Of a DNA stretch of 64,000 nt, positions 53,567 through 61,436 are shown piece after piece. The first letter of the stretch is position 1. Each line of letters begins with the position of its first letter. The position numbers and the translations under genes are program-made. Under the pieces are notes generated by a model, which ran no database searches, was not told the origin of the DNA, and saw only the letters and a list, made by a program, of their open reading frames with translations. The stretch is from NCBI RefSeq assembly GCF_017916275.1, contig NZ_JAFMST010000013.1:60915-124914 (forward strand), written 5' to 3'. This stretch comes from Rubellimicrobium arenae. Its GTDB lineage: Bacteria; Pseudomonadota; Alphaproteobacteria; Rhodobacterales; Rhodobacteraceae.

Positions 53567-54688
53567 ATGTCCAAGTCCCGCATCATCACCCTTCACCAAC
53601 CCAAGCGGCTCGAGATCGGGGCAGGCGCCTCGGCCCGCGTCGGCGCCTGGGCGGAAGGCGCCGCGCGCGTCTTTGTCCTGGCGACGCCCCACACCTCCGG
53701 CTTCGTCGAGCATCTGGGCCTGACCGGCGAGGTATCGGTCTTCGACGCCATTCCCGGGGAGCCCGACATCCCCACCTTCGAGGCCGCGCTGGCAGCCGCC
53801 CGCGAGGCCAGGCCCGATCTCGTCGTCGGGCTGGGCGGGGGATCGGTCCTCGATGTCGCCAAGCTGGTCGCGGCAATGTGGGATGGATCCCAAACGCTGC
53901 GGGACGTGGCGGGGCCAAACCGCGTGGCCGGTCGGCGGACCCGCCTCGCCCAGGTCGCGACCACCGCGGGCACGGGGTCCGAGGCGGGCATACGCTCGCT
54001 GATCACCGATCCGGGGGCGGGCGCGAAGATCGCGGTGGAAAGTCCGCACCTGATCGCGGATCTGGCCGTGCTCGACCCCGAGCTGACCTATTCGGTTCCG
54101 CCTGCCGTCACCGCGGCCACGGGCATCGACGCCATGGCGCATTGCGTGGAGGCCTTCACGAACGTCAACGCCCATCCGGTCATCGACGGCTTTGCCCGCA
54201 TGGGAATCGATCTGGTCGGCCGCTACCTCGCCCGGGCGGTCGCGGATGGCACGGACACCGAGGCCCGCGAAGGCATGATGCTGGCCTCCTTCTATGGCGG
54301 CATCTGCCTTGGCCCGGTCAACACCGCCGCGGGCCACGCTCTGGCCTATCCGCTGGGAACGCTCCTGCATCTGCCCCATGGGCTCGCCAACGCGATCATC
54401 TTCCCGCATGTGCTGGCCTACAACGAGCCCGTTGCGACCGAGAAGACCGCTGAGATCGTCCGGGCCCTGGGTTTGGCCGAGCACGCCGGCAACAAGGGCC
54501 TGCTGCAGGTGGCGCATGACTTCTGTGCGGGGCTTGGTGTCCAGATGAGCCTGAAGGCCCATGGCGCCACCGAGGATCAGCTTCCCCGCTTTGCCCGGGA
54601 TGCGCACGGCATCCGGCGCCTCATGGACAACAACCCCCGCGACATGAGCGAGGGTGATGTCCTTGCCATCTATCAGGCCGCGTTCTGA
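53567..54688 (+). CDS. Iron-containing alcohol dehydrogenase
   Basis: A 373-residue group III alcohol dehydrogenase. NAD(P) motif GLGGGSVLDVAK at about 91-102, TTAGTGSE at about 130-137, and the iron-site region DAMAHCVEAF, then GHALAYPLG and LPHGLANA with the family's histidines. Such enzymes interconvert alcohols with aldehydes or ketones, including lactaldehyde, glycerol and maleylacetate. Last gene of the + strand operon. It may reduce the aldehyde made by the DapA-type enzyme or oxidise a hydroxy acid. Ends 2 bases from the end of the convergent GntR gene. Confidence 0.88.
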   Translation: MSKSRIITLHQPKRLEIGAGASARVGAWAEGAARVFVLATPHTSGFVEHLGLTGEVSVFDAIPGEPDIPTFEAALAAAREARPDLVVGLGGGSVLDVAKLVAAMWDGSQTLRDVAGPNRVAGRRTRLAQVATTAGTGSEAGIRSLITDPGAGAKIAVESPHLIADLAVLDPELTYSVPPAVTAATGIDAMAHCVEAFTNVNAHPVIDGFARMGIDLVGRYLARAVADGTDTEAREGMMLASFYGGICLGPVNTAAGHALAYPLGTLLHLPHGLANAIIFPHVLAYNEPVATEKTAEIVRALGLAEHAGNKGLLQVAHDFCAGLGVQMSLKAHGATEDQLPRFARDAHGIRRLMDNNPRDMSEGDVLAIYQAAF

Positions 54689-54690
54689 GG

Positions 54691-55422
54691 TTACTCGGCG
54701 ACGAGTTCGCCTTCGGCGGGACGCCGGCGCTCGAACAGGCGCTCGCGCGATCCCGCCAGGTGGTCGCGCATCAGGTCGCGCGCGCCGGCGCTGTCCCGGG
54801 TGCGGATCGCCTCGAAGATCGCCGCGTGTTCCCCGAACACCCGGGCCAGGCCGGCCGCATCACGCTTGACCGAGATGCCATGGAACCGCATTCCCACGGC
54901 GATATGATCCTTGAGCGCCTCAAGCGCCGTCGAGAAATAGGTGTTCTCGGCCGCCATCGCGATCGCGAGGTGGAACTCGAAGTCGGCGTCCTCGCGGTGC
55001 GACTGCCGGTTGGTGGCATCCCGCAGCAACTCGAGCGCGGCCTCGATCGCGGCCAGGGTTCCAGGCACGTGCCGTTCCGCCGCGAGGGCCGCTCCCTCCG
55101 GTTCGAGGGTGAGCCGGAACTCATAGCAATTGAGCAGGTCGGAGATGTTCTCCAGCTGGCCGAAGCCCAAGGGCTGCTTGAGCCCTATGGAGCGCACGAA
55201 GCTCCCCGCGCCCTGGCGCGAGTAGATGAGCCCCTGCTCGCGCAGGCGCCGCAAGGCTTCGCGCACGATCGGACGCGAGACCTCGAACTCGGCCGAGAGC
55301 TCATGCTCGGTGGGCAGCCGCTCGTCGGGCTTGTAGGCGCCGGACTTGATGGCCCGATGCATGCGGTCGAACACCACGTCCGCCAGACTCTTGCGGCCCA
55401 TGCCATCTGCCGCCGGACTCAT
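54691..55422 (-). CDS. GntR-family regulator (FadR subfamily) of the acid-sugar cluster
   Basis: A 243-residue regulator. The winged helix is at residues about 12-80 (VVFDRMHRAIKSGAYKPDERLPTEHELSAEF, RPIVREALRRLREQGLIYSRQGAGSFV). The FCD effector domain follows (NCYEFRLTLEPEGAALAAERH, DADFEFHLAIAMAAENTYFSTAL, GEHAAIFEAIRTRDSAGARDLMRDHL), with the Asp and His positions used for metal-carboxylate ligands. ATG at 55422 has GGGGAG upstream and overlaps the kinase stop by 4 bases. It is co-transcribed with the kinase and probably controls both strands of the cluster through palindromes such as 50432-50445. Confidence 0.9.
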   Translation of the reverse strand: MSPAADGMGRKSLADVVFDRMHRAIKSGAYKPDERLPTEHELSAEFEVSRPIVREALRRLREQGLIYSRQGAGSFVRSIGLKQPLGFGQLENISDLLNCYEFRLTLEPEGAALAAERHVPGTLAAIEAALELLRDATNRQSHREDADFEFHLAIAMAAENTYFSTALEALKDHIAVGMRFHGISVKRDAAGLARVFGEHAAIFEAIRTRDSAGARDLMRDHLAGSRERLFERRRPAEGELVAE

Positions 55423-56456
55423 CGCTTCGCTCCCCTGATCATGTCGGCGACGCGCGCCAGCGTTTCGGCGTCGCCGAAGCCGCCCGACTTGGCAACCACC
55501 GTGAGTTCGCCGGTTCGCCCAACCGGAAGGCCCGGCAGGCATTCGCCCAGGAGTCGAAGCCGCTCGACGCCCAAGCCGCCAAGAACGGCCTCCGCAGTCG
55601 CGCCACCGGTCAGGAACAGCGTGTCGCAGCGGGCCGAGACGATCGGCTTCAGGTGCCGTGCCAGATTGGAGGCTACCTCGCCGGGGCTCAGCGTTCGGTC
55701 CCCTGGCGTGGCTTGGACCACGATGAGCGTCGCCTCTGTCTCAAGAGCTGCCTGCGGATCGAATTCCCCGTTGGGTGCGGACAGGTGGAGGACCTGGCCT
55801 CGGCTTCGGAGGACCTCGACCTGTTCCATCGTGATCGGGTCGCGCGATCCCACCACGAGGACCCCGCACGGTCCCGCGAGGGCGGGGGCGGTCGCCGTCT
55901 CGATCCCCGTCTCCCGGCGGGCCACGGCTTCGGCCAGGCCGCGCGCACCCACCAGAAGGACGTCCCCTGCGGCTTGGCCGAGCGCGGCCTCCATATCCTC
56001 GTCGCTTTCGACGTCGGGGATGAGGCTGCATTGCGCGAAGGTGCCAAGGGCCGGCGCGATGGGAATGGATCCATCCACGCCGAAGCCGCCGACCGCGCCG
56101 TCCCGCACGACGCGGCCGAAGTTGACGATGGCTGGAACCACGAGGGCGCGCGAGAAGGACAGAGCAGACAGTTCGGCCTCGATCTGCCCCTTCAGCCGCG
56201 AGTCGATCTTCTTGAAGATGCGAATGCTCGCCGGCAGTGCAGCCTTGGCTCGGGCCACCGCCGTCCGGGCCTCCTGCGGCGTCAGATCGCGTGAACGGGT
56301 GCTGATCGCGACGAGGTCTGCGCCCTGCGCGCAGGCTTCGGGGGTTGCGTCCGGGCCCAGCGCAACCTCCACGCGCCAGCCCCGCCCGGCGAACGGGGCT
56401 GCCGAGTCGAGAGCTCCGGTCAGATCGTCGGCAATGATGGCCAGCTGCAACGCCAA
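55419..56456 (-). CDS. DUF1537 four-carbon acid-sugar kinase
   Basis: A 345-residue kinase of the DUF1537 family, which phosphorylates C4 acid sugars such as D-threonate, L-threonate and D-erythronate. The N-terminal signature IADDLTGALDS is at about residues 8-18, the substrate-domain motif FKKIDSRLKGQI follows, and the C-terminal ATP site is TLFLTGGATAEAVLGGLGV plus KSGGFGD. At 345 residues it is shorter than the usual 390-430, mainly in the middle. No ATG is available; TTG at 56456 (or 56450) is used because the conserved N-terminus starts there. It ends in a 4-base overlap with the GntR gene. Its product should feed the PdxA2-like enzyme at 51694-52647. Confidence 0.88.
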   Translation of the reverse strand: MALQLAIIADDLTGALDSAAPFAGRGWRVEVALGPDATPEACAQGADLVAISTRSRDLTPQEARTAVARAKAALPASIRIFKKIDSRLKGQIEAELSALSFSRALVVPAIVNFGRVVRDGAVGGFGVDGSIPIAPALGTFAQCSLIPDVESDEDMEAALGQAAGDVLLVGARGLAEAVARRETGIETATAPALAGPCGVLVVGSRDPITMEQVEVLRSRGQVLHLSAPNGEFDPQAALETEATLIVVQATPGDRTLSPGEVASNLARHLKPIVSARCDTLFLTGGATAEAVLGGLGVERLRLLGECLPGLPVGRTGELTVVAKSGGFGDAETLARVADMIRGAKR

Positions 56457-56511
56457 GAGTTCAGTCCCTGGATGGATGTCATTAACTGGTGTGTCATCAT
56501 CAGTGAGCCAG

Positions 56512-56523
56512 TGCAATGTTGCA
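56512..56523. promoter_or_regulatory. Operator candidate upstream of the DUF1537 kinase
   Basis: TGCAA-TG-TTGCA is an inverted repeat of 5+2+5 bases located 55 bases before the TTG start. It does not match the palindrome at 50432-50445, so a shared GntR site is not obvious. The 245-base gap (56457-56701) is AT-richer than average and should hold divergent promoters. Confidence 0.4.
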
Positions 56524-56701
56524 TAGGCGATAGAGCGGAAGATCGCAGCAGATTTACAATTGACGAACAAATTTCTCTCCTCCCGCAATTGGCTTTGAGT
56601 TGAGACCAGGGCCCGCGGGCACAGACGCCTGTCGGTCGCTTCATCCGGGAACGCTTGTTGGCCCCAACGGTTGACCCGGATGGAACCGGGCTTCGGATGG
56701 G

Positions 56702-57862
56702 ATGGCCATGGAGGACATGTCGGATGCTGATCCGGGCCTGACCGAAGGTTCGGCCATCGACCCGCAGTCGCCCCGTGCCGGTCAGGACCGCCCGGGGCGG
56801 AAAAGCAATATCCGGCCTTGGCGGCCCAAGCGTGTCGTTCTGACGCGATCAGCCCTGACGTGGGATCACGGGCGCCAGATCGCCGCGCGTGCCGAGGCGC
56901 TGGGTCTGTCCGTCGAGGAGTTGCAATCGGACCGCTTGGCACTCGACTTGCCGGCAGACCCGCGCCGCGCCTACGCCGAGGCCAAGGCGACCCTGGCGGT
57001 GGTCGTGGCGCCACCCTCCAGGCGGCGGCTCCAGCCGATTGCCCCCAGCGCCGACTGGCGGGTCGACCTGGCGGAGGGCTGCCCCGCACATTGCTCTTAC
57101 TGCTATCTTGCGGGTTCGTTGAAGGGACCCCCGGTGACCCGGGTCTATGCCAACCTGCCCGAGATTCTGGAGGAGATCCCGCACCATCTGGGCAAGGGAC
57201 AGGTCACCTCCCGCCAGGTCGCACGCGTTCACGAGGGCACGACCTTCGAGGCGTCCTGCTATACCGACCCGCTGGCCATCGAGCATCTGACTGGCTCGCT
57301 GTCCGCCCTCGTTGGCTGGTTCGGAGCTTGGGAAGCCCCGGCCCAACTCCGGTTCACCACCAAATTCGACGCCGTAGCCCCGCTCCTGTCCCTGGATCAT
57401 GGGGGGCGGACCCGGATGCGGGTGTCGCTGAACCCTGCAGGTTTCGCACGTCACGAGGGCGGCACGAGCCCGGTCGCGGCGCGTCTGAGGGCCATGCGAC
57501 GCATGGCAGAAGCAGGCTATCGGATCGGCCTCACCATCGCTCCGATCATCGTGGCCGAGGGTTGGCAGGACGCCTATGCGGGGTTGCTCCGGGATGCGGC
57601 TCGGGCCCTTGATGGCGTCGACCCCGACCTGACGGTCGAACTTATCACCCACCGTTTCACCGCCAGTTCCAAGGAGGTGCTGACGAGTTGGTATCCGGGC
57701 TCCGACCTCGACATGAGCGGGCGGGACCGGACGGAGAAGAGAACCAAGTTCGGCTCGATCAAGCATGTTTATGATGCCCCGACCATGACTCAGGTTCGGG
57801 CCTTCTTCGAGCGGGAGGTCGCCGACGCACTGCCGGGCGCTCGGATTCTCTACTTCACCTGA
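56702..57862 (+). CDS. Radical SAM protein, spore photoproduct lyase-like
   Basis: A 386-residue radical SAM enzyme. The iron-sulfur cluster motif is C127-x3-C131-x2-C134 (CPAHCSYCYL). Other shared motifs with SplB-type proteins are DLAEGCPAHCSYCYLAGSL, FEASCYTDPLAIEHLTG, LRFTTKFDAVAPLL and ELITHRFTASSKEVLTSWYP. Spore photoproduct lyase repairs a UV thymine lesion in spores, but this organism type does not sporulate, so the role is probably another DNA or nucleotide repair. The first about 40 residues are Pro/Gly-rich and likely disordered; start codons at 56702, 56708 and 56717 are all possible. It stands alone between two sugar clusters. Confidence 0.86.
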   Translation: MAMEDMSDADPGLTEGSAIDPQSPRAGQDRPGRKSNIRPWRPKRVVLTRSALTWDHGRQIAARAEALGLSVEELQSDRLALDLPADPRRAYAEAKATLAVVVAPPSRRRLQPIAPSADWRVDLAEGCPAHCSYCYLAGSLKGPPVTRVYANLPEILEEIPHHLGKGQVTSRQVARVHEGTTFEASCYTDPLAIEHLTGSLSALVGWFGAWEAPAQLRFTTKFDAVAPLLSLDHGGRTRMRVSLNPAGFARHEGGTSPVAARLRAMRRMAEAGYRIGLTIAPIIVAEGWQDAYAGLLRDAARALDGVDPDLTVELITHRFTASSKEVLTSWYPGSDLDMSGRDRTEKRTKFGSIKHVYDAPTMTQVRAFFEREVADALPGARILYFT

Positions 57863-58182
57863 GCGTCGGCCTTTAACTCGGCTCGGTTCGCCGAGGGCAA
57901 GCTGCGGCTTGGACGAAGTGGGCTGCCGGCTTGGCGTCGAACCTGTCCAACGGGAGTGCTGAGCTTGGCAACAGCTTGGCTTGGGGACGTCCTGGTAATC
58001 CCTTCGACCCCCTGAACCTCTTGCCTGTCCTTGTGCGCCTTTCTGTCGTTATCTTCCGCCGAGTTCCTCGGACGGCTGGGACATGAGGCGCGCAGGCCTG
58101 CCCTGTCGGTGGACCCGAGTGTCGCGCATCTCGGGTATTCTGGGCCGCTGCCGGACGAACTGGTCGAGCCGACGTCGCTGCT
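57863..58182. other. Intergenic region between convergent genes
   Basis: 320 bases between the radical SAM gene and the LacI gene. No gene or clear terminator seen. Confidence 0.4.
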
Positions 58183-59205
58183 TCAGGCCACCTGGACTGG
58201 AGCAACGGGGCGGTCGGTGCTGCCACGGATGATCAGAACCGGGGGCACGACGATACGGCCGGGACGGGCGGTCGTAAGCTCGGCGGCGGAATGCAGGACG
58301 CGCAAGGCTTCGTCTACCATTCGTGGCGCATCCTGGAGCACGGTCGTCAGATCGTAGGCCGCCCATGAGGCGGACGGGATGTCATCGAACCCTGCGACCA
58401 GCACGTCGTCCGGTACCCGAAGGCCCAAGTCGACGCGAAGCGCGTCGATCGCGCCCAGCGCCATCAGGTCGTTCGCAGCGAAGATCCCGTCCGGCGCCAT
58501 AGGTCCCTCGAACAGTCGCCGGGTCGCAGCCCGCCCCCCTTCATAGCGGAATCCACCGGCCTGTATCGCCACCGGCACGCCCAGTTCGCCGGCCCGAGCG
58601 GTGAAGCCCGCCTGGCGCTCCCGTCCGGCGCTGCTCTCGACGAGCCCTGCGATCAGGCCGAGCCGTCGCGCGCCGCGGGCGACCAGATGGTCCGCCACAA
58701 GGCGCGCCGCGAGCACGTTGTCCGAGCTGACCGAAACCACCCGGTCGCCGAAGGACGACGCATTGAAGGCGATCACCGGGATGCGAAGCTGCTCGAGCTG
58801 CCGGACGCTGTCGTCGGACAGGATGGCCAGCGCGCTGACCACCGCATCCACCCGGTAGCTCGCGAGCGTCGGGACCACGTCATCGAAGGCGCAGTCGTTG
58901 TCCACATGCACGAGGAGGGGCTGCCAGCCCTCCGCCTGAAGACGGGCGACAAAGGCTTCGAGCACGCTGGAATAGAACGGATTGTACATGCCGCCGATGA
59001 CCAGCGCCACCAAGTGGGATCGATGCGTCAGCATGATCTGGGGAATGCGGCTGGGCCGGTAGCCGAGCTCGTCGGCGGCGGCCAGAACCTTGCGCCGGGT
59101 TTCCTCCGACACGGACGCGCCGGGTCGGTAGGTCCGGGACACCGCCGACTGCGACACCCCGGCAAGCCGGGCCACGTCGGTGGAGGAAGCGTAGCGCTTG
59201 ATCAT
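58183..59205 (-). CDS. LacI-family transcriptional repressor
   Basis: A 340-residue LacI/GalR regulator. DNA-binding domain at residues 9-30 ([21 protein letters not shown]), hinge region near [11 protein letters not shown], then a sensor domain with [50 protein letters not shown] and [22 protein letters not shown]. Divergent from the CUT2 importer operon that begins at 59342. A palindrome at 59280-59289 between them is a likely operator. The effector should be the imported sugar. Confidence 0.93.
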   Translation of the reverse strand: MIKRYASSTDVARLAGVSQSAVSRTYRPGASVSEETRRKVLAAADELGYRPSRIPQIMLTHRSHLVALVIGGMYNPFYSSVLEAFVARLQAEGWQPLLVHVDNDCAFDDVVPTLASYRVDAVVSALAILSDDSVRQLEQLRIPVIAFNASSFGDRVVSVSSDNVLAARLVADHLVARGARRLGLIAGLVESSAGRERQAGFTARAGELGVPVAIQAGGFRYEGGRAATRRLFEGPMAPDGIFAANDLMALGAIDALRVDLGLRVPDDVLVAGFDDIPSASWAAYDLTTVLQDAPRMVDEALRVLHSAAELTTARPGRIVVPPVLIIRGSTDRPVAPVQVA

Positions 59206-59266
59206 CGCAGGTGACCGGATTGGCAGGCTGCAAGGGGCAGGATCGGTCGGGCGGGCCTAAGGCAGA

Positions 59267-59289
59267 TTGACAGGCCGTCGCAAGCTTGC
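59267..59289 (+). promoter_or_regulatory. Promoter and operator candidate of the CUT2 operon
   Basis: TTGACA (59267-59272) is followed by GCAAGCTTGC (59280-59289), a perfect 10-base palindrome in the -35/-10 spacer; a poor -10 (TAGCTA or ATAGCT) starts near 59290. Location and shape fit LacI-family repression. Its centre is GC rather than the more common CG. Confidence 0.6.
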
Positions 59290-59341
59290 ATAGCTAGTCA
59301 TGCGCGATGAACACATAATCAAGAAGCGCAGGGAGGATTCC

Positions 59342-60424
59342 ATGACACTCTGGCGACAGGTCCCAGGGGGCCTGATCCGACGTCGCACGTTGCTTCAAGG
59401 AATGGCGGGCCTCGCCGCCGTCGGGGCGATGGGCCGGCCCGCGCGGGCGCAGGATATGCCCACGCTCGTGAACTCCATCCGGTCGCTGTCGAACCCCTAC
59501 CACGCCACCTGGAACCAGGGTGGCGAAGCCTTTGCGGCGGCGATTGGCGCTCCTTATGTCACCCTGGTCACGGAAGGTGACAGCGAGAAAGGGATCGCCG
59601 ACATCCGCGCGATCCTGCAGAAGACGGGCGGCAACGCCGTCATCAACGTGGACCCCAACGACGCGCCGGACGCCCGGCCCATCGTCGAGGCCTGCGTACA
59701 GGCCGGCGCGCATGTCCTGACCCAGTGGAACAAGCCCGCCGACCTTCATCCCTGGGACTTCAATCCCAACTACGTCTCCCACGTCAGCTTCGACGGCGTG
59801 GAGTACGGTGGTCGCACCGCCCAGGTGCTCATCGATGCGATCGGGGGATCGGGCGGCATCGTGGCGTTGGGGGGCATCCTGTCCAACACGGCCGCGATCG
59901 ACCGGCGCACGGGCCTGGAGGCGACGCTGGCGGCCAACCCGAACGTGGAGCTCCTCGACTTCCAGGTGGCCGACTGGCAGTCCGGAAAGGCGTTCGACAC
60001 CACGAGCGCCTGGCTCACGCGGTTCGGGCCGGACATCAAGGGCATCTGGGCGGCGAACGACGACATGGCCATCGGCGCGCTCGAGGCGCTTCGGGCCGAA
60101 GGTCTTCAGGGCCAGATCCCGATCACCGGCATCGACGGCATCCAGACGGCCGTGGAGGCCGTGCGCGCGGGCGAGATGACCGCGACCGTCTTCTGGGATC
60201 CGTTCTGGCAAGGCGCCATGGGCCTTTCCATTCCGTACCATGCCCGGACCGGGACCTTCGACCCGGCCGCGGAACCGCCCGAGCACCGCGAGTTCTATGG
60301 CAGCGCGACGGTGGTCACCACCGAGAACGCCGAGAGCTTCTATGCGGAGCATATCGCCGCGACGCCGCAACTCGACTTCGAGGATCTCTGGGGCCGCGTG
60401 AGCGGTCAGATCCGGCAGAGCTGA
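59342..60424 (+). CDS. CUT2 (ribose-type) ABC transporter binding protein, Tat-like signal
   Basis: A 360-residue periplasmic binding protein of the RbsB/Peripla_BP_4 type. The signal has an arginine pair (RRRTLLQGMAGLAAVGAMG), suggesting Tat export. The sugar-binding frame is typical: SLSNPYHATWNQGGEAFA near residue 45, NVDPNDAPDARPIVEACVQAG near 100, GGILSNTAAIDRRTGLEATLAANP near 180, and WAANDDMAIGALEALRAEG near 235. ATG at 59342 has AGGGAGG upstream. First gene of a four-gene transport operon; which sugar is unknown. Confidence 0.93.
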   Translation: MTLWRQVPGGLIRRRTLLQGMAGLAAVGAMGRPARAQDMPTLVNSIRSLSNPYHATWNQGGEAFAAAIGAPYVTLVTEGDSEKGIADIRAILQKTGGNAVINVDPNDAPDARPIVEACVQAGAHVLTQWNKPADLHPWDFNPNYVSHVSFDGVEYGGRTAQVLIDAIGGSGGIVALGGILSNTAAIDRRTGLEATLAANPNVELLDFQVADWQSGKAFDTTSAWLTRFGPDIKGIWAANDDMAIGALEALRAEGLQGQIPITGIDGIQTAVEAVRAGEMTATVFWDPFWQGAMGLSIPYHARTGTFDPAAEPPEHREFYGSATVVTTENAESFYAEHIAATPQLDFEDLWGRVSGQIRQS

Positions 60425-60442
60425 CAGGCCGTGGGCGCAGGC

Positions 60443-61432
60443 ATGACGACCACAGCCGGCAAGGGGCGCGCGTCGGCACGCCTCTGGACCTCGGTGCCGT
60501 GGCGGGCCTTGGCGCCGGTCGTCGTGCTGGCGGCCCTCTGCATCGCTCTCGGGCTCGCCGCCGACAACTTCGCGACGGCGGGCAACTTCGCACGCATCGC
60601 CACCTCCGCTGCGGTGCCGGCGGTGTTGGCCACTGGCGTCACGCTCGTCATCCTGATGGGGGGCATCGACCTGTCGGTCGAGGGCGCCATGGCGGTGGCT
60701 GCGGTCGTCGCGGCTCTGGTGCTCGTGGCTGCGCCAGGAGCGCTGGGCGCGGTGGCGGCAGCCTTTGCCGCCCTGGCCGCCGGGGCCGCCCTGGGCGCGG
60801 TGTCCGGGGCGATCCATGTCGGATTGCGGGCGCCGTCCTTCATGGTGACGCTGGGCACCTGGTTCATCGGCCTGGGCCTGGCCGTCTGGCTGGTCGGCGG
60901 CGGAACGGTGTCGGTGCGCGACTCCGAACTGCGCGTGCTGGCCCTTGTGCGGCTCGGCGGCCTGCCGCTCAGCGTCTGGGTTGCGCTCGGGACCGTGCTG
61001 ATCGCCTGGGTCCTGCAGTCCCGGACGCGGCTGGGGCGCGCGCTCTTTGCCGTGGGCGGCGGTGAGGATCTCGCGGCCCAGTCGGGGGTTCCCGTGGGCC
61101 GGGTCAAGGTTGCGGCCTTCGCCCTGGCCGGGCTCTGCTATGGGCTGGGCGCGGTGCTGGCGGTCGCCCAGCTTGGCCAAGGGAATGCCGAAATCGGGAC
61201 CGGCCGCCTGTTCGCGGCAGTCAGCGCGGCCGTTGTCGGCGGGACTTCCCTGCTGGGCGGTCATGGCGGGGTGCTCCATTCGCTCGTCGGCGTGCTCGTG
61301 GTCGTGGTGCTGTCCAACGGCATGATCCTGCTCGGCGTGCCGCCTTATCTGCAGCAGGCCGTGCAGGGCCTTCTCATCATCATCGCCGTGGCCGTGTCGC
61401 TCGACCGCCGCGGACAGGGCCTGGTGAAGTGA
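60443..61432 (+). CDS. CUT2 ABC transporter permease (RbsC-like), first copy
   Basis: A 329-residue membrane protein with eight to ten hydrophobic segments. Family motifs: VILMGGIDLSVEGAMAV near residue 70, GAIHVGLRAPSFMVTLGT near 130, and AAQSGVPVGRVKVAAFALAGLCYG near 220. The ATG at 60443 is given; a GTG at 60431 is equally possible. It forms the membrane channel with the second RbsC-like gene at 62936-63889, on both sides of the ATPase gene. Confidence 0.91.
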   Translation: MTTTAGKGRASARLWTSVPWRALAPVVVLAALCIALGLAADNFATAGNFARIATSAAVPAVLATGVTLVILMGGIDLSVEGAMAVAAVVAALVLVAAPGALGAVAAAFAALAAGAALGAVSGAIHVGLRAPSFMVTLGTWFIGLGLAVWLVGGGTVSVRDSELRVLALVRLGGLPLSVWVALGTVLIAWVLQSRTRLGRALFAVGGGEDLAAQSGVPVGRVKVAAFALAGLCYGLGAVLAVAQLGQGNAEIGTGRLFAAVSAAVVGGTSLLGGHGGVLHSLVGVLVVVVLSNGMILLGVPPYLQQAVQGLLIIIAVAVSLDRRGQGLVK

Positions 61433-61436
61433 GCCG

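Noticed and set aside
54760..56526. A plus-strand frame of about 590 codons opposite the GntR and DUF1537 genes
   Set aside because: Both minus-strand genes have clear family motifs; the plus frame has none.
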